From VAYN01 sp963702075 (GTDB lineage: Bacteria > Actinomycetota > Thermoleophilia > Solirubrobacterales > 70-9), in the NCBI GenBank assembly GCA_963702075.1, contig OY969703.1, positions 1,550,001-1,614,000 of the forward strand: a stretch of DNA of 64,000 bases, in the 5' to 3' direction. The translations under genes were made by a program, and so were the position numbers. Below the pieces are notes generated by a model. The model searched no databases. It was given only the letters and a program-made list of their open reading frames with translations, and was not told where the DNA came from. Numbering within the stretch: position 1 is the first letter of the stretch; each line of letters opens with the position of its first letter. This document shows positions 54,033 through 62,822 of the stretch, piece by piece.

Positions 54033-54458
54033 TCAGACGTTGGCCGGCAGCTTCACCTCGGTGAGGCGGATGCTGTTGCCGGAGGGGTCGCGGAAGCCGC
54101 AGTCGATGCCGTAGGGGCGCTCTTCGGGGGTCTCGGTGAACTCGACGCCGCGGGCCTTCAGCTGCTCGTATTCGCTGCGGCAGTCGTCGGTGGTGAGGAA
54201 GGCGGTGCCGGCGAAGCCCTTTGCCATCAGCTCCTCGACCTGGCGCGTCGTCTCCTCGTCCATCATCGGCGGGCCCGGGATCGCCATCAGCACGATCGCC
54301 ACGTCCTCCTGGCCGGGAGGGCTCACGGTGAGCCAGCGGAAATCGCCCATCTCGGGCAGGGTCACGTCGGATCGCACCTCGAAACCGAGCTTCTCGGTGT
54401 AGAAGGCGAGCGCCTCCTCCTGGTCGTGGACCCACAGCTGTGCGGTTGCGATTTTCAT
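54033..54458 (-). CDS. VOC family (glyoxalase/bleomycin resistance-like) protein
   Basis: 141-aa VOC protein. Begins MKIATAQLWVHDQEEALAFY and has GFRDPSGNSIRLTEV at the end, the usual second metal-ligand region. Probably detoxification. It lies 36 bp downstream of an AraC-type regulator gene on the same strand, a frequent pairing in which the regulator controls the enzyme. Confidence 0.85.
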   Translation of the reverse strand: MKIATAQLWVHDQEEALAFYTEKLGFEVRSDVTLPEMGDFRWLTVSPPGQEDVAIVLMAIPGPPMMDEETTRQVEELMAKGFAGTAFLTTDDCRSEYEQLKARGVEFTETPEERPYGIDCGFRDPSGNSIRLTEVKLPANV

Positions 54459-54494
54459 CTCTATCTCCTTGGTCGGATCAGCTTTCGGGCGATG

Positions 54495-54929
54495 CTAGGT
54501 GCGCTCCGACGCCGTGTCTTCGCGAAACGTGCGGTGTTGGGGGCGGGCGTAGGCGCGGACGACGCAGGCGGGGACGCAGGCGTGGGCTGAGGCGGGTGGG
54601 CCTTCGGCGCGGTAGGCGGTCGGCGTCATCCCGTACATGCGCTTGAAGCTGGTCGTGAACGAGCCGACGCCCTGGAGGCCGACCTCGAGGCAGATCTCGG
54701 CGACCGAGTAGTCGGTGTTGCGCAGCAGCGCCGCCGCCCGCTCCAGCCGGCGGGTCAACAGGTAGACGTAAGGGGACTCGCCGAAGGTGCGGCGGAACTC
54801 GCGACTGAAGTGAGCCTTCGAGAGCCCGGCAGCACGGGCGAGATCGTCGACCTCGAGCGGCTCGGCATAGCGCGAATCCGCCAGGTCCTTTGCCCGGAGC
54901 AGGTGGCGGGCGGGAGGTACTGACGCCAT
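54495..54929 (-). CDS. AraC-family transcriptional regulator (short)
   Basis: 144-aa protein, essentially the two-HTH AraC domain: LEVDDLARAAGLSKAHFSREFRR and YSVAEICLEVGLQGVGSFTTSFKRMYGMTPTAYR (shown in part). It lacks a ligand-binding domain, so activity may be set by expression level or by contacts through the 30-residue tail. Upstream of the VOC gene in one operon. Confidence 0.88.
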   Translation of the reverse strand: MASVPPARHLLRAKDLADSRYAEPLEVDDLARAAGLSKAHFSREFRRTFGESPYVYLLTRRLERAAALLRNTDYSVAEICLEVGLQGVGSFTTSFKRMYGMTPTAYRAEGPPASAHACVPACVVRAYARPQHRTFREDTASERT

Positions 54930-55004
54930 CGTCGCAGTCTAGGTGGCCCTGGTTGGTCCCTCGCCTCAACAGCGGGGTTCCTAATGCTCGGTTAGGGTCT
55001 CGCA

Positions 55005-55760
55005 ATCAGCCGGCTCTGCCTCGGTCTCGTTCTTCTTGTCAGTGCCGCTGCGGCGGTTCTGCTTGTCGCCGCAGGACAAGCTCAGGCTCGCGACTACGAC
55101 TGCGCGGATTTTGCAACTCAAGAGGAAGCGCAGGAATACCTGGAACCAGGCGATCCGTACGGCCTTGACGCCGACAATGACGGGATCGCTTGTGAGGACC
55201 TTCCTTCCGGTGGCAGTGGAGGAGGCGGTGGTGGCGGTGGATCTTCAGAACCCCCTCCGCCACCCGAACCGCCCAAGCTGAAGAAGGCAGCGGCGAAGCG
55301 AGCTGCTAGTGGCAAGGCCCTGCACTTCGATCGCCTTCATAACCAGGTGGCAGGTGTCGCCTTCCATGGCTGTTCCCGTCAGTCGAAGTACCGGATCGAC
55401 TGCCGCTTCCAAGCCGAAGGTCGTACTGCCAATCTCGAAACGAGTTGCACGTTGAGGGTGATCGTGCGCGGCGAAGGAAGCCTGGCCTCGGCCAAGCTCC
55501 GGTCGTACTGCCGGCGAGAGCGAATCCTCTCCTTCGAACGGGCGAAAGCGGCGATGGAACCGGAAGCTGACCGCATCGCCGAAAAGCCTGCTCGCGTGAT
55601 GGGATTGCGGCGTCAAAGTCGCACCGTCATCGTTGGCGAAACCGCCTGGACTCGGAAAACTACGGTTCGCGAACGCTGCTCGGTCGAACTGGCTGCGGTA
55701 CTGCTCAACTCCGGCGAAGTCGAAGTGCGTTCTCGCTTCTTCGAATGCCTGCCCGCTTGA
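55005..55760 (+). CDS. secreted excalibur-domain protein with apparent ATC start
   Basis: 251-aa protein. After a signal peptide (ISRLCLGLVLLVSAAAAVLL, cleavage near QAQA) comes an excalibur Ca-binding motif (DYDCADF...DADNDGIACEDLPSG), a Gly/Pro linker and a C-terminal beta-rich domain with five Cys. In frame there is a TAG at 54990 and then no ATG, GTG or TTG until 55347, which would remove signal and excalibur domains. ATC at 55005, 9-12 bp after TTAGGG, is the only sensible start. Confidence 0.7.
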   Translation: MSRLCLGLVLLVSAAAAVLLVAAGQAQARDYDCADFATQEEAQEYLEPGDPYGLDADNDGIACEDLPSGGSGGGGGGGGSSEPPPPPEPPKLKKAAAKRAASGKALHFDRLHNQVAGVAFHGCSRQSKYRIDCRFQAEGRTANLETSCTLRVIVRGEGSLASAKLRSYCRRERILSFERAKAAMEPEADRIAEKPARVMGLRRQSRTVIVGETAWTRKTTVRERCSVELAAVLLNSGEVEVRSRFFECLPA

Positions 55761-55815
55761 CGCGGAGCTGAGCGCGGCACAAGGCGGCCTCTGTGGGGGC
55801 TAGTCTCGCGGCCTC

Positions 55816-57528
55816 GTGATCGGGACCTATGCAGCGGTGGCGGCGGTCTGCGTCTCGGCGCTGGCGCTCGGACAGACGGCGATCTGCCTCTGCGGCGGTC
55901 GGCGCTGGTCCTGGCTGGCGCCGGCGGTGGGGCTGGCGCTGCTGTGCGGGCTCTGCTGGGGAACGGTGCGGTTGCCGGGGCACGGGGTCGTCTCCGCGGT
56001 TGCGGTGCTGGTGCTGACGATCGCCTCGGTGGCTTACCTGTGGGGGCGGGTCGAGGGAGCCGGGAGGGCCGTTGCTGCCGGTTGGCCGGTCGCGGTGGCT
56101 GCGCTGCTGGCGGCCTCGCTGCCGTTTGCGGTCGAAGGCCACTTCGGGATCCTCGGGACGAGCTTCAACCCGGACATGTCCCAGCATCTGCTGACGGCAG
56201 CCCGGCTGACCGAAGGCCACTCCTCGCAGCTGCTGAACCAGGGCTATCCGCTCGGGCCGCACTCGATCGTCGTCGCCCTGAACAAGGGACTGGGGATCGG
56301 GCTCGTCCAAGGCTTCAGCGGGCTGACGGTCGCGGTCGCGATTCTCGCCTGCCTTACGGCCTTGGCTGCTTTCGCCGAGCTGCCGTTTCTACCCCGAACC
56401 GCCGGCGCTCTTCTAGTTGGCCTCGCCTACGTCGTCGCCTCCTACTTCGCCCAAGGTGCTTTCAAGGAGACGATGCAAGCGCTCTTCCTCCTCGGCTTCG
56501 TCCTGGCACTGCGCGAGTCCGACAGGGCGTGGGCGGATCTGCCACTGCGCTACATGCCAGCTTCGTTGATCGCGGTGGGGTCCGTCTATACGTACAGCTT
56601 CCCGGGCCTGATCTGGCTGGGTGGGGCGGCGGTTTTGTGGGCGATCTTCACCCGACCGGCGGCCAAGGCTCTCGTCCTCGCGCTGCTCGCGTTCTTCGTC
56701 CTGGTCGCTCCCGAGATCGGGCGGATGATCGACTTCCAATCGTTCGAGACCTTCGACCCCAACGGCCCCGGCCTCGGCAACCTCTTCGGCCAGATCTCGC
56801 CGTTCGAGGTGCTGGGCATCTGGCCTTCGGGGGACTTCCGGCTCGCTCCGGGAGACGGCGCCGTTCCGGCACCTGCCTATTACCTTGGGATTGCCTTCGC
56901 ACTTGTGCTCTTCGTCTACGGGCTCGTGCAGCTGTGGCGCCACCGGGAGACCGCGATCCTCACGGGTCTCGCCGCTGCCGCTCTCGCCTACGTCGCCGCC
57001 CGCGTCGGCGGCACGCCCTATACCGCCGCAAAGGCGATCGAGATCGGGGCGCCACTCGTCGCCTTGGCGATCCTCCTGCCGCTGCCCGCCCCCGATTCAA
57101 GGCGACTTATGTCAGATATATCGCCAAAACTCGCCCCGCTCGCCGTAGTCGTCCCTTTTACCTTTGTCTTGACCGCGGGCGTCTGCTCTCTCCTCGCCCT
57201 CGCCAATGCTCCCGTCGGCCCGACCTCGTTCTCACCAAAGCTGAGCGAGTTCCGCAAGCAGGTCGGCGAAGGGCCGACGCTCGTGGTCGCTTCGCCGCAG
57301 CTGCTACAGGAACAGCATGGATCGCCTTTCCTCTCTTGGGAACTCCGCGGCGGGCGCGTCTGTATCCAGTCGACTGACGAAGCGACCGGGAAGCCTCCGG
57401 CCGGCGTGCGCTTCGTGATCCGCGACGGCGACGACTGGACGCTGACGAGGGTCGAAAAGCCGCCACCCGGCAAGACCCCATGCCCGCTGATCGCGATCCG
57501 CCAGGCGCGGCAGGGTCCCGCTCGCTGA
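55816..57528 (+). CDS. polytopic membrane protein (glycosyltransferase-C-like)
   Basis: 570-aa membrane protein with about 12 hydrophobic helices and a C-terminal soluble part (from about residue 475). The first periplasmic loop has SFNPDMSQHLL, with the Asp typical of GT-C/PMT-like glycosyltransferases, and SYFAQGAFKETMQALFLLG. A role in polyprenyl-linked sugar transfer to the cell envelope is plausible but unproven. GTG start. Confidence 0.65.
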   Translation: MIGTYAAVAAVCVSALALGQTAICLCGGRRWSWLAPAVGLALLCGLCWGTVRLPGHGVVSAVAVLVLTIASVAYLWGRVEGAGRAVAAGWPVAVAALLAASLPFAVEGHFGILGTSFNPDMSQHLLTAARLTEGHSSQLLNQGYPLGPHSIVVALNKGLGIGLVQGFSGLTVAVAILACLTALAAFAELPFLPRTAGALLVGLAYVVASYFAQGAFKETMQALFLLGFVLALRESDRAWADLPLRYMPASLIAVGSVYTYSFPGLIWLGGAAVLWAIFTRPAAKALVLALLAFFVLVAPEIGRMIDFQSFETFDPNGPGLGNLFGQISPFEVLGIWPSGDFRLAPGDGAVPAPAYYLGIAFALVLFVYGLVQLWRHRETAILTGLAAAALAYVAARVGGTPYTAAKAIEIGAPLVALAILLPLPAPDSRRLMSDISPKLAPLAVVVPFTFVLTAGVCSLLALANAPVGPTSFSPKLSEFRKQVGEGPTLVVASPQLLQEQHGSPFLSWELRGGRVCIQSTDEATGKPPAGVRFVIRDGDDWTLTRVEKPPPGKTPCPLIAIRQARQGPAR

Positions 57529-57574
57529 TCGGGCGTCTAGTTGCTGAAGCTTGCGCTTACCATTGCCCGCACGC

Positions 57575-59518
57575 ATGGAGGCCGCGACCGAGAAGACGAC
57601 TTACACCCTGCCTGACGGCAAACCGCTGGAGCTGCCGGCGGGCGCGACCGGCGCCGACGCCGCAGCGGCGATCGGGCCGGGCCTGGCCAAGGCGGCCCTC
57701 GCGATCAAGGTCGACGGCGAGCTGCGCGACCTGGCGGCGCCGCTGCCGGAGGGCGGGGGGGAGGTGGCGATCCTCACCGACCGCGACCCCGACGCGCTGG
57801 AGCTGATCCGCCACGACGCCGCCCACGTGATGGCCGAGGCGGTGGTCGACCTCTATCCCGGCACCAAGGTGACGATCGGGCCACCGATCGAGTCCGGCTT
57901 CTACTACGACTTCGAGTTCCCGCCCGGTACAAGGATCACCGAAGACGACCTGCCGAAGATCGAGGAGGCGATGCGCCGCCACATCAAGGCCGACGAGGAG
58001 TTCTCGCGCCGCGACGTGCCGGTCGCCGAGGCGGTCGAGATCTTCCGCTCCCAGGACCAGGGCTTCAAGGTCGAGCTGATCGAGGACCTGGTCCGCGACG
58101 AAGGCGTCGAGACGGTCTCGCTCTACCGCAACGGCCCCTTCGAGGACCTCTGCCGCGGCCCGCACGGCCCCTCGACCGGCCGCATCAAGGCGATCAAGCT
58201 GAGCTCGGTCGCCGGCGCCTACTGGCGTGGCGACGAGAAGCGCGAGAGCCTGACCCGCATCTACGGCACCGCCTTCTTCTCGAAGGGGGACCTCGAGGAG
58301 CACCTGGAGCGTCTCGAGCAGGCCAAAGAACGCGATCACCGCCGCCTCGGCCCCGAGCTCGACCTCTTCATGCTGCGCAAGGAGGCGCCGGGGATGCCGT
58401 TCTGGCTGCCCAACGGCACGACCCTGCTGCGGACGATCGAGACAGAGGTCCGCGGCCAGCTGCGCAAGCGCGGCTACCAGGAGATCGCCACCCCGCAGGT
58501 GATGGACGTCGACCTCTGGCACCGCTCCGGCCACTGGGACAACTACAAGGACGACATGTACTTCATGGAGGACGACGATCGCGGCTACGCGCTGCGGCCG
58601 ATGAACTGCCCCGGCGCCTGCCTCGTCTACTCCTCCGACCGCCACTCCTACCGCGAGCTGCCGCTGCGCTTGGCCGAGTTCGGGCGCGTCTCTCGCAACG
58701 AGCGCGAGGGCGTTCTCCACGGCCTGCTCCGCGTCCGCGCCTTCACCCAGGACGACGCCCACGTCTACTGCACCGAGGAGCAGATCGGCGACGAGGTCGC
58801 CTCGATCTGCGAGGCGATCGACGAGCTCTACGCCCGCTTCGGCTTCGAGGACGTCCACGTCGAGCTCTCGACCCGGCCGGAGAAGTCGATGGGGTCGGAG
58901 GAGCAGTGGGCGAAAGCCGAGGCGGCGCTGGCCGAGGCGCTCGACAGCCAGGGCCGCGAGTACACGCTCAACCCCGGCGACGGCGCCTTCTACGGGCCGA
59001 AGATCGACTTCCACATCACCGACGCGCTCGGCCGCTCCTGGCAGTGCGGCACCTGCCAGCTCGACTTCCAGATGCCCGAGCGCTTCGAGCTCTACTACAC
59101 CGGCGCCGACGACTCCGCCCACCGGCCGGTGATGATCCACCGCGCCCTGCTCGGCTCGATGGAGCGCTTCGCCGGGATCCTGATCGAGCACTACGCCGGC
59201 CGCTTCCCGGTCTGGATGGCGCCGGTGCAGGCAATCGTCCTGCCGATCTCCGACCGCCATAACGACTACGGCCGCCGCGCCTTCGAGCGGCTGCGCGAAG
59301 AAGGCGTCCGCGTCGCGGTCGACGACCGCTCCGAGTCGGTCGGCAAGAAGATCCGCGACGCCTCGACGATCGGCCGCTACCCCTACATGCTGGTGGTCGG
59401 CGACCGCGAGGAGGAGACCGAGGCCGTCTCGGTTCGCTCCCACGCCGAGGGCGACCTCGGGGAGATGCCGCTGGCCGAGTTTGCGTCCCGAGTCCGGGCC
59501 GAGACCGAGGCCCGTTGA
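57575..59518 (+). CDS. thrS: threonyl-tRNA synthetase
   Basis: 647-aa class II synthetase charging tRNA-Thr. Domains in order: TGS (residues about 5-65), the second-additional-domain editing region with HDAAHVMAEAV and CRGPHGPSTG (zinc-type HxxxH...C), catalytic core with motif 2 RVSRNEREGVLHGLLRVRAF and PMNCPG, GSMERFAGILIEHY as motif 3, and the anticodon-binding domain at the end. ATG at 57575. It begins an arrangement followed by infC. Confidence 0.96.
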   Translation: MEAATEKTTYTLPDGKPLELPAGATGADAAAAIGPGLAKAALAIKVDGELRDLAAPLPEGGGEVAILTDRDPDALELIRHDAAHVMAEAVVDLYPGTKVTIGPPIESGFYYDFEFPPGTRITEDDLPKIEEAMRRHIKADEEFSRRDVPVAEAVEIFRSQDQGFKVELIEDLVRDEGVETVSLYRNGPFEDLCRGPHGPSTGRIKAIKLSSVAGAYWRGDEKRESLTRIYGTAFFSKGDLEEHLERLEQAKERDHRRLGPELDLFMLRKEAPGMPFWLPNGTTLLRTIETEVRGQLRKRGYQEIATPQVMDVDLWHRSGHWDNYKDDMYFMEDDDRGYALRPMNCPGACLVYSSDRHSYRELPLRLAEFGRVSRNEREGVLHGLLRVRAFTQDDAHVYCTEEQIGDEVASICEAIDELYARFGFEDVHVELSTRPEKSMGSEEQWAKAEAALAEALDSQGREYTLNPGDGAFYGPKIDFHITDALGRSWQCGTCQLDFQMPERFELYYTGADDSAHRPVMIHRALLGSMERFAGILIEHYAGRFPVWMAPVQAIVLPISDRHNDYGRRAFERLREEGVRVAVDDRSESVGKKIRDASTIGRYPYMLVVGDREEETEAVSVRSHAEGDLGEMPLAEFASRVRAETEAR

Positions 59519-59657
59519 GGCCGCGCCTTGCGCCTGGCCGTTCGGTCTCTATACTGCGGCGAACTTGATCGCAGGCACGAACAAACACCGCCGCCGCTGA
59601 GCGCCCCGTGCCCGACCCCAGTTTCGTCCTCTTGAAGTCTCACCTCCTCTCGCGATA

Positions 59658-60317
59658 GTGCCGGTTCCTCGCAGGTTCGACCGGCGCCCTCCAGAGCGCG
59701 ACACGACTCGGATCAACGAGCGGATTCGGGTGCCTCAGGTTCGCCTGATCGGCGCCGACGGCGAGCAGCTCGGGATCCTCGACACCAACGACGCGCTGAA
59801 AAAGGCGCAGGACGCGAACCTCGACCTGGTCGAGGTGGCGCCGAACTCGAAGCCGCCGGTCACCCGCCTGCTCGACTACTCGAAGTACAAATACGAACAA
59901 GAGCAGAAGCAGAAGGCGGCGCGCAAGCACCAGCAGCAGGTCAACGTCCGCGAAATCAAGCTGCGGCCGAAGATCGCGACCCACGACTACGAGACCAAGA
60001 AGGGCCACGTCGAACGCTTCCTCAAGCACCGCGACAAGGTCAAGGTGACGATCATGTTCCGCGGCCGCGAGCAGGCCCATCCGGAGCGCGGCCGGGCGCT
60101 GCTGCAGAAGCTCTTCGAGGATCTCGGCGGGATCGCCACGATCGAGTCGGCGCCGCTGCAGGAAGGGCGCAACATGAGCATGCTGCTCGGCCCCAGCAAA
60201 GAGGTCGACAAGCTCGCCGACGCCACTCCTGCCGAGGATGGCGCTGAGAAGCCGGCCGAGACCGACGCTCCTGCTGAGGCTGACGCGCCCAGCGACGCTG
60301 CGGCCGACGCTAGCTGA
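59658..60317 (+). CDS. infC: translation initiation factor IF-3
   Basis: 219-aa IF-3. N-domain with RINERIRVPQVRLIGADGEQ and LDLVEVAPNSKPPV; C-domain with EIKLRPKIATHDYETK, KVTIMFRGREQAHPERG. A 40-residue acidic Ala/Glu tail (TPAEDGAEKPAETDAPAEAD) extends beyond the usual end. GTG 59658 is the likely start. Its end overlaps the convergent wecB gene by 8 bp, which cuts the usual infC-rpmI-rplT continuity. Confidence 0.95.
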   Translation: MPVPRRFDRRPPERDTTRINERIRVPQVRLIGADGEQLGILDTNDALKKAQDANLDLVEVAPNSKPPVTRLLDYSKYKYEQEQKQKAARKHQQQVNVREIKLRPKIATHDYETKKGHVERFLKHRDKVKVTIMFRGREQAHPERGRALLQKLFEDLGGIATIESAPLQEGRNMSMLLGPSKEVDKLADATPAEDGAEKPAETDAPAEADAPSDAAADAS

Positions 60318-61380
60318 GGATCAGGTCGGCGATTCGCTGCGCGGCCTGGCCGTCCCAGAGGGGCGGAGGCGGTAGAGGTGCACTCGCGCGCTCGGCCATC
60401 AGGGCCGGGATGCGGGCGATCGCCGCGGGGTTGAGGCCGAGCAGGGTGTTGGTGCCCGAGGTCAGCGTCACCGGCCGCTCGGTGTTGTCGCGGAGGGTGA
60501 AGCAGGGGATGCCGAGGTAGGTCGTCTCCTCCTGGATGCCGCCGGAGTCGGTGAGGACGGCTCGCGAGTCGGCGAGCAGGGAGAGGAAGTCGAGGTAGCC
60601 GAGCGGCTCGACCAGGCGCAGGCCGGGCGCGTCGGGCTCCAGCCCTTCCATCATCTTGCGCGTGCGCGGGTGGACCGGGAAGACCACCGGCATCTGCTGC
60701 GCCAGCGCCGCCAGCTGCGCGACGGTCTCGCCCAGCAGCGGCCCGTCGACCAGCGCGGGGCGGTGGAGGGTGACGAGCGCGTAGGAGCCGGGCTCGACGC
60801 CAAGCCGCCCCGCCGTGCCCGCTGCCCGGAAGCGGCCTTCTAGCGCCACCAGGGTGTCGATCATCGTGTTGCCGACCATGTGCATGCGCTCGTCGGGGAT
60901 GCCTTCGTGGCGGAGGTTCGTGACCGCCTCGGGGCTGTGAAGGAAGAGCCACTCGGAGAAGCGGTCGGCGACGATCCTGTTCACCTCCTCGGGCATCGTC
61001 ATGTCGAAGCTGCGCAGGCCGGACTCGATGTGGGCGACGGGGACCCCCATCTTCACCGCCGTCAGCGCCGCGGCCAGGGTCGAGTTGACGTCGCCGGGGA
61101 CCATCACCAGGTCGGGCTTCTCGTCGGCCAGAACCGGCTCCAGCCGCTCCATCGTCAGGCCCGTCTGGCCGGCGTGGCTGCCCGAGCCGACCTCGAGCAT
61201 GTAGTCGGGCGCCGGCACCCCGAGCTCCTCGAGGAAGACCTCGGACATCAGCCGGTCGTAGTGCTGGCCGGTGTGGACGATCGCGTGGCGGCCCTCGGGA
61301 TGGCGTTCGCGTAGGGCCCCGATCACCGGGGCCGTCTTGACGAAGTTGGGCCGCGTCCCGACCACGTAGAGGATCCGCAT
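60310..61380 (-). CDS. wecB: UDP-N-acetylglucosamine 2-epimerase (non-hydrolysing)
   Basis: 356-aa GT-B-fold epimerase converting UDP-GlcNAc to UDP-ManNAc for surface polysaccharide. Signatures are GTRPNFVKTAPVI, VPGDVNSTLAAAL, HIESGLRSFD, MPEEVNRIVAD and TDSGGIQEETTYLG. The ATG at 61380 is chosen; the frame is open further upstream through the L35 gene on the other strand. It lies on the minus strand between infC and rpmI, with no related sugar genes nearby. Confidence 0.93.
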   Translation of the reverse strand: MRILYVVGTRPNFVKTAPVIGALRERHPEGRHAIVHTGQHYDRLMSEVFLEELGVPAPDYMLEVGSGSHAGQTGLTMERLEPVLADEKPDLVMVPGDVNSTLAAALTAVKMGVPVAHIESGLRSFDMTMPEEVNRIVADRFSEWLFLHSPEAVTNLRHEGIPDERMHMVGNTMIDTLVALEGRFRAAGTAGRLGVEPGSYALVTLHRPALVDGPLLGETVAQLAALAQQMPVVFPVHPRTRKMMEGLEPDAPGLRLVEPLGYLDFLSLLADSRAVLTDSGGIQEETTYLGIPCFTLRDNTERPVTLTSGTNTLLGLNPAAIARIPALMAERASAPLPPPPLWDGQAAQRIADLILS

Positions 61381-61453
61381 TCGGGCGCCAGCGTACCCGC
61401 GCGCGAGGCGCCGCCGCGCCTGCATCGCGTCGTCTGCTTCAATACCGGACCCG

Positions 61454-61654
61454 ATGCCGAAGATGAAAACCCATTCCGGCGCCAAGAAGCGCTTCAAGAA
61501 GACCGCCACCGGCAAGCTCCGTGGCCGTCGCGCTTTCTCCAGCCACATCCTGGAGAAAAAGTCGCCGAAGCGCAAGCGGCAGATGGCGCGTCCGGTCGAG
61601 ATCGCCAAGAGCGACCAGAAGACCGTCCGGACCCTGCTCGGAGGCGGCAAGTGA
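61454..61654 (+). CDS. rpmI: 50S ribosomal protein L35
   Basis: 66-aa basic protein with the L35 signature MPKMKTHSGAKKRFKKT and a C-terminal QKTVRTLLGGG. Overlaps rplT by 4 bp (GTGA). Confidence 0.96.
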   Translation: MPKMKTHSGAKKRFKKTATGKLRGRRAFSSHILEKKSPKRKRQMARPVEIAKSDQKTVRTLLGGGK

Positions 61655-62010
61655 GCCGCGTCAAGCGCTCCGTCCACGCGCGCAAGAAGCGCCGCAAGGT
61701 GCTGAAGGAAGCGAAGGGCTACTTCGGCCGCAAGCATTCCTCCTACCGCTTCGCCAAAGAGCAGGTGCAGCGGTCGGGGATGTACGCCTACCGCGACCGG
61801 CGCAACAAAAAGAGGACTTTCCGCCGCCTCTGGATCACCCGGATCAACGCCGCCGCGCGGCTCGAGGGCATGAGCTACTCCGAACTGATGCACGGCCTCA
61901 ACAAAGCCGAGGTCCAGGTCAACCGCAAGATGCTGGCCGAGATCGCCGTCTCGGACCGCGACGCCTTCCGCCGATTTGTGGAGCTGGCCCGGGAGGGTGC
62001 GGCCGCCTGA
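61651..62010 (+). CDS. rplT: 50S ribosomal protein L20
   Basis: 119-aa rRNA-binding protein. SRVKRSVHARKKRRKVLKEA and YFGRKHSSYRFAKEQV are the N-terminal L20 signature, LWITRINAAARLEGMSYSE the globular domain. The start is GTG within the stop of rpmI. In other bacteria L20 represses its own operon; no such site is obvious here. Confidence 0.96.
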   Translation: MSRVKRSVHARKKRRKVLKEAKGYFGRKHSSYRFAKEQVQRSGMYAYRDRRNKKRTFRRLWITRINAAARLEGMSYSELMHGLNKAEVQVNRKMLAEIAVSDRDAFRRFVELAREGAAA

Positions 62011-62037
62011 GCGCGAGCCGACACTTCTCTCTCCCGG

Positions 62038-62063
62038 GCGGGCCGTTTATCGGCCCGCTTTTT
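62038..62063 (+). terminator. rho-independent terminator after rplT
   Basis: GCGGGCCG / CGGCCCGC stem with TTTAT loop and a TTTTT tail, 28 bp after the L20 stop. Confidence 0.92.
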
Positions 62064-62105
62064 CGTTCCAGGAGAAGAAACGACTGAGAAGAACCAACAC
62101 AGAAG

Positions 62106-62822
62106 ATGATCGAGAGCCCCCAGAACGAGAAGCTGAAGCTGGTCCGCAAGCTGCGCGACCGCAAGCACCGCGAGCGCGAGGGCCTGTTCGCGACCGAGGG
62201 CGAGGATCTGCTGGCGGCGGGTTTGGCGGCGGGCGCGAAGCCGCGGTTTGTTCTCGTCGCAGCGGGATCGGGCTTGGAGGGCGAAGAGGTCGTGCCCGAT
62301 CTCCTCGCCGACGTCTCGTCCCTCGGCTCGGGGACCCGGGCGATCGCGGTTTGGCCTCTGGCCTGGGCCGAGCAGGTAGCCGGCCCGTCCTTCTATCTGC
62401 ATGCCGTATCGGACCCAGGCAACGTCGGGACGATCATCCGCACGGTAGATGCGCTGGTCGGCAGCCCCGTGGTTCTGGGACCCGACTGCGCCGATCCGTT
62501 CTCCCCCAAGGCGGTCCGGGCGAGCATGGGCGCGATCTTCACCCAGCCGCCGTTCAAGGCTGGAGTCGAGACCACGCAGGAGCCGCGGGTGGCGATGGTG
62601 GCGCATGGCGGCGAAGAGCTCGACGCGCTTGAAGGCGCCCGCACCGTCTGCCTCGGGGCGGAGCGCGAAGGCTTGCCCGAACAGGTCGTCGCCCAGTGCG
62701 ACCGCCAGATCACCATCCCTCTTCACGGCTCCGCCGAGTCGCTCAACGTCGCCGCCGCGGCTGCGATTGCCGCTCAGCGGATATCTTCGCTCGCCATGCG
62801 GGAGGCCCAGAGCGATGGTTGA
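62106..62822 (+). CDS. SpoU/TrmH-family RNA 2'-O-methyltransferase
   Basis: 238-aa SPOUT methyltransferase using SAM on rRNA or tRNA. Motif 1 is DPGNVGTIIRTVDA, motif 2 CLGAEREGLPEQV, motif 3 IPLHGSAESLNVAAAAAI, all intact; the N-terminus (ESPQNEKLKLVRKLRDRKHR) is the usual RNA-binding part. The last 8 bp overlap pheS, so expression is coupled, a common gene order. Confidence 0.92.
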   Translation: MIESPQNEKLKLVRKLRDRKHREREGLFATEGEDLLAAGLAAGAKPRFVLVAAGSGLEGEEVVPDLLADVSSLGSGTRAIAVWPLAWAEQVAGPSFYLHAVSDPGNVGTIIRTVDALVGSPVVLGPDCADPFSPKAVRASMGAIFTQPPFKAGVETTQEPRVAMVAHGGEELDALEGARTVCLGAEREGLPEQVVAQCDRQITIPLHGSAESLNVAAAAAIAAQRISSLAMREAQSDG

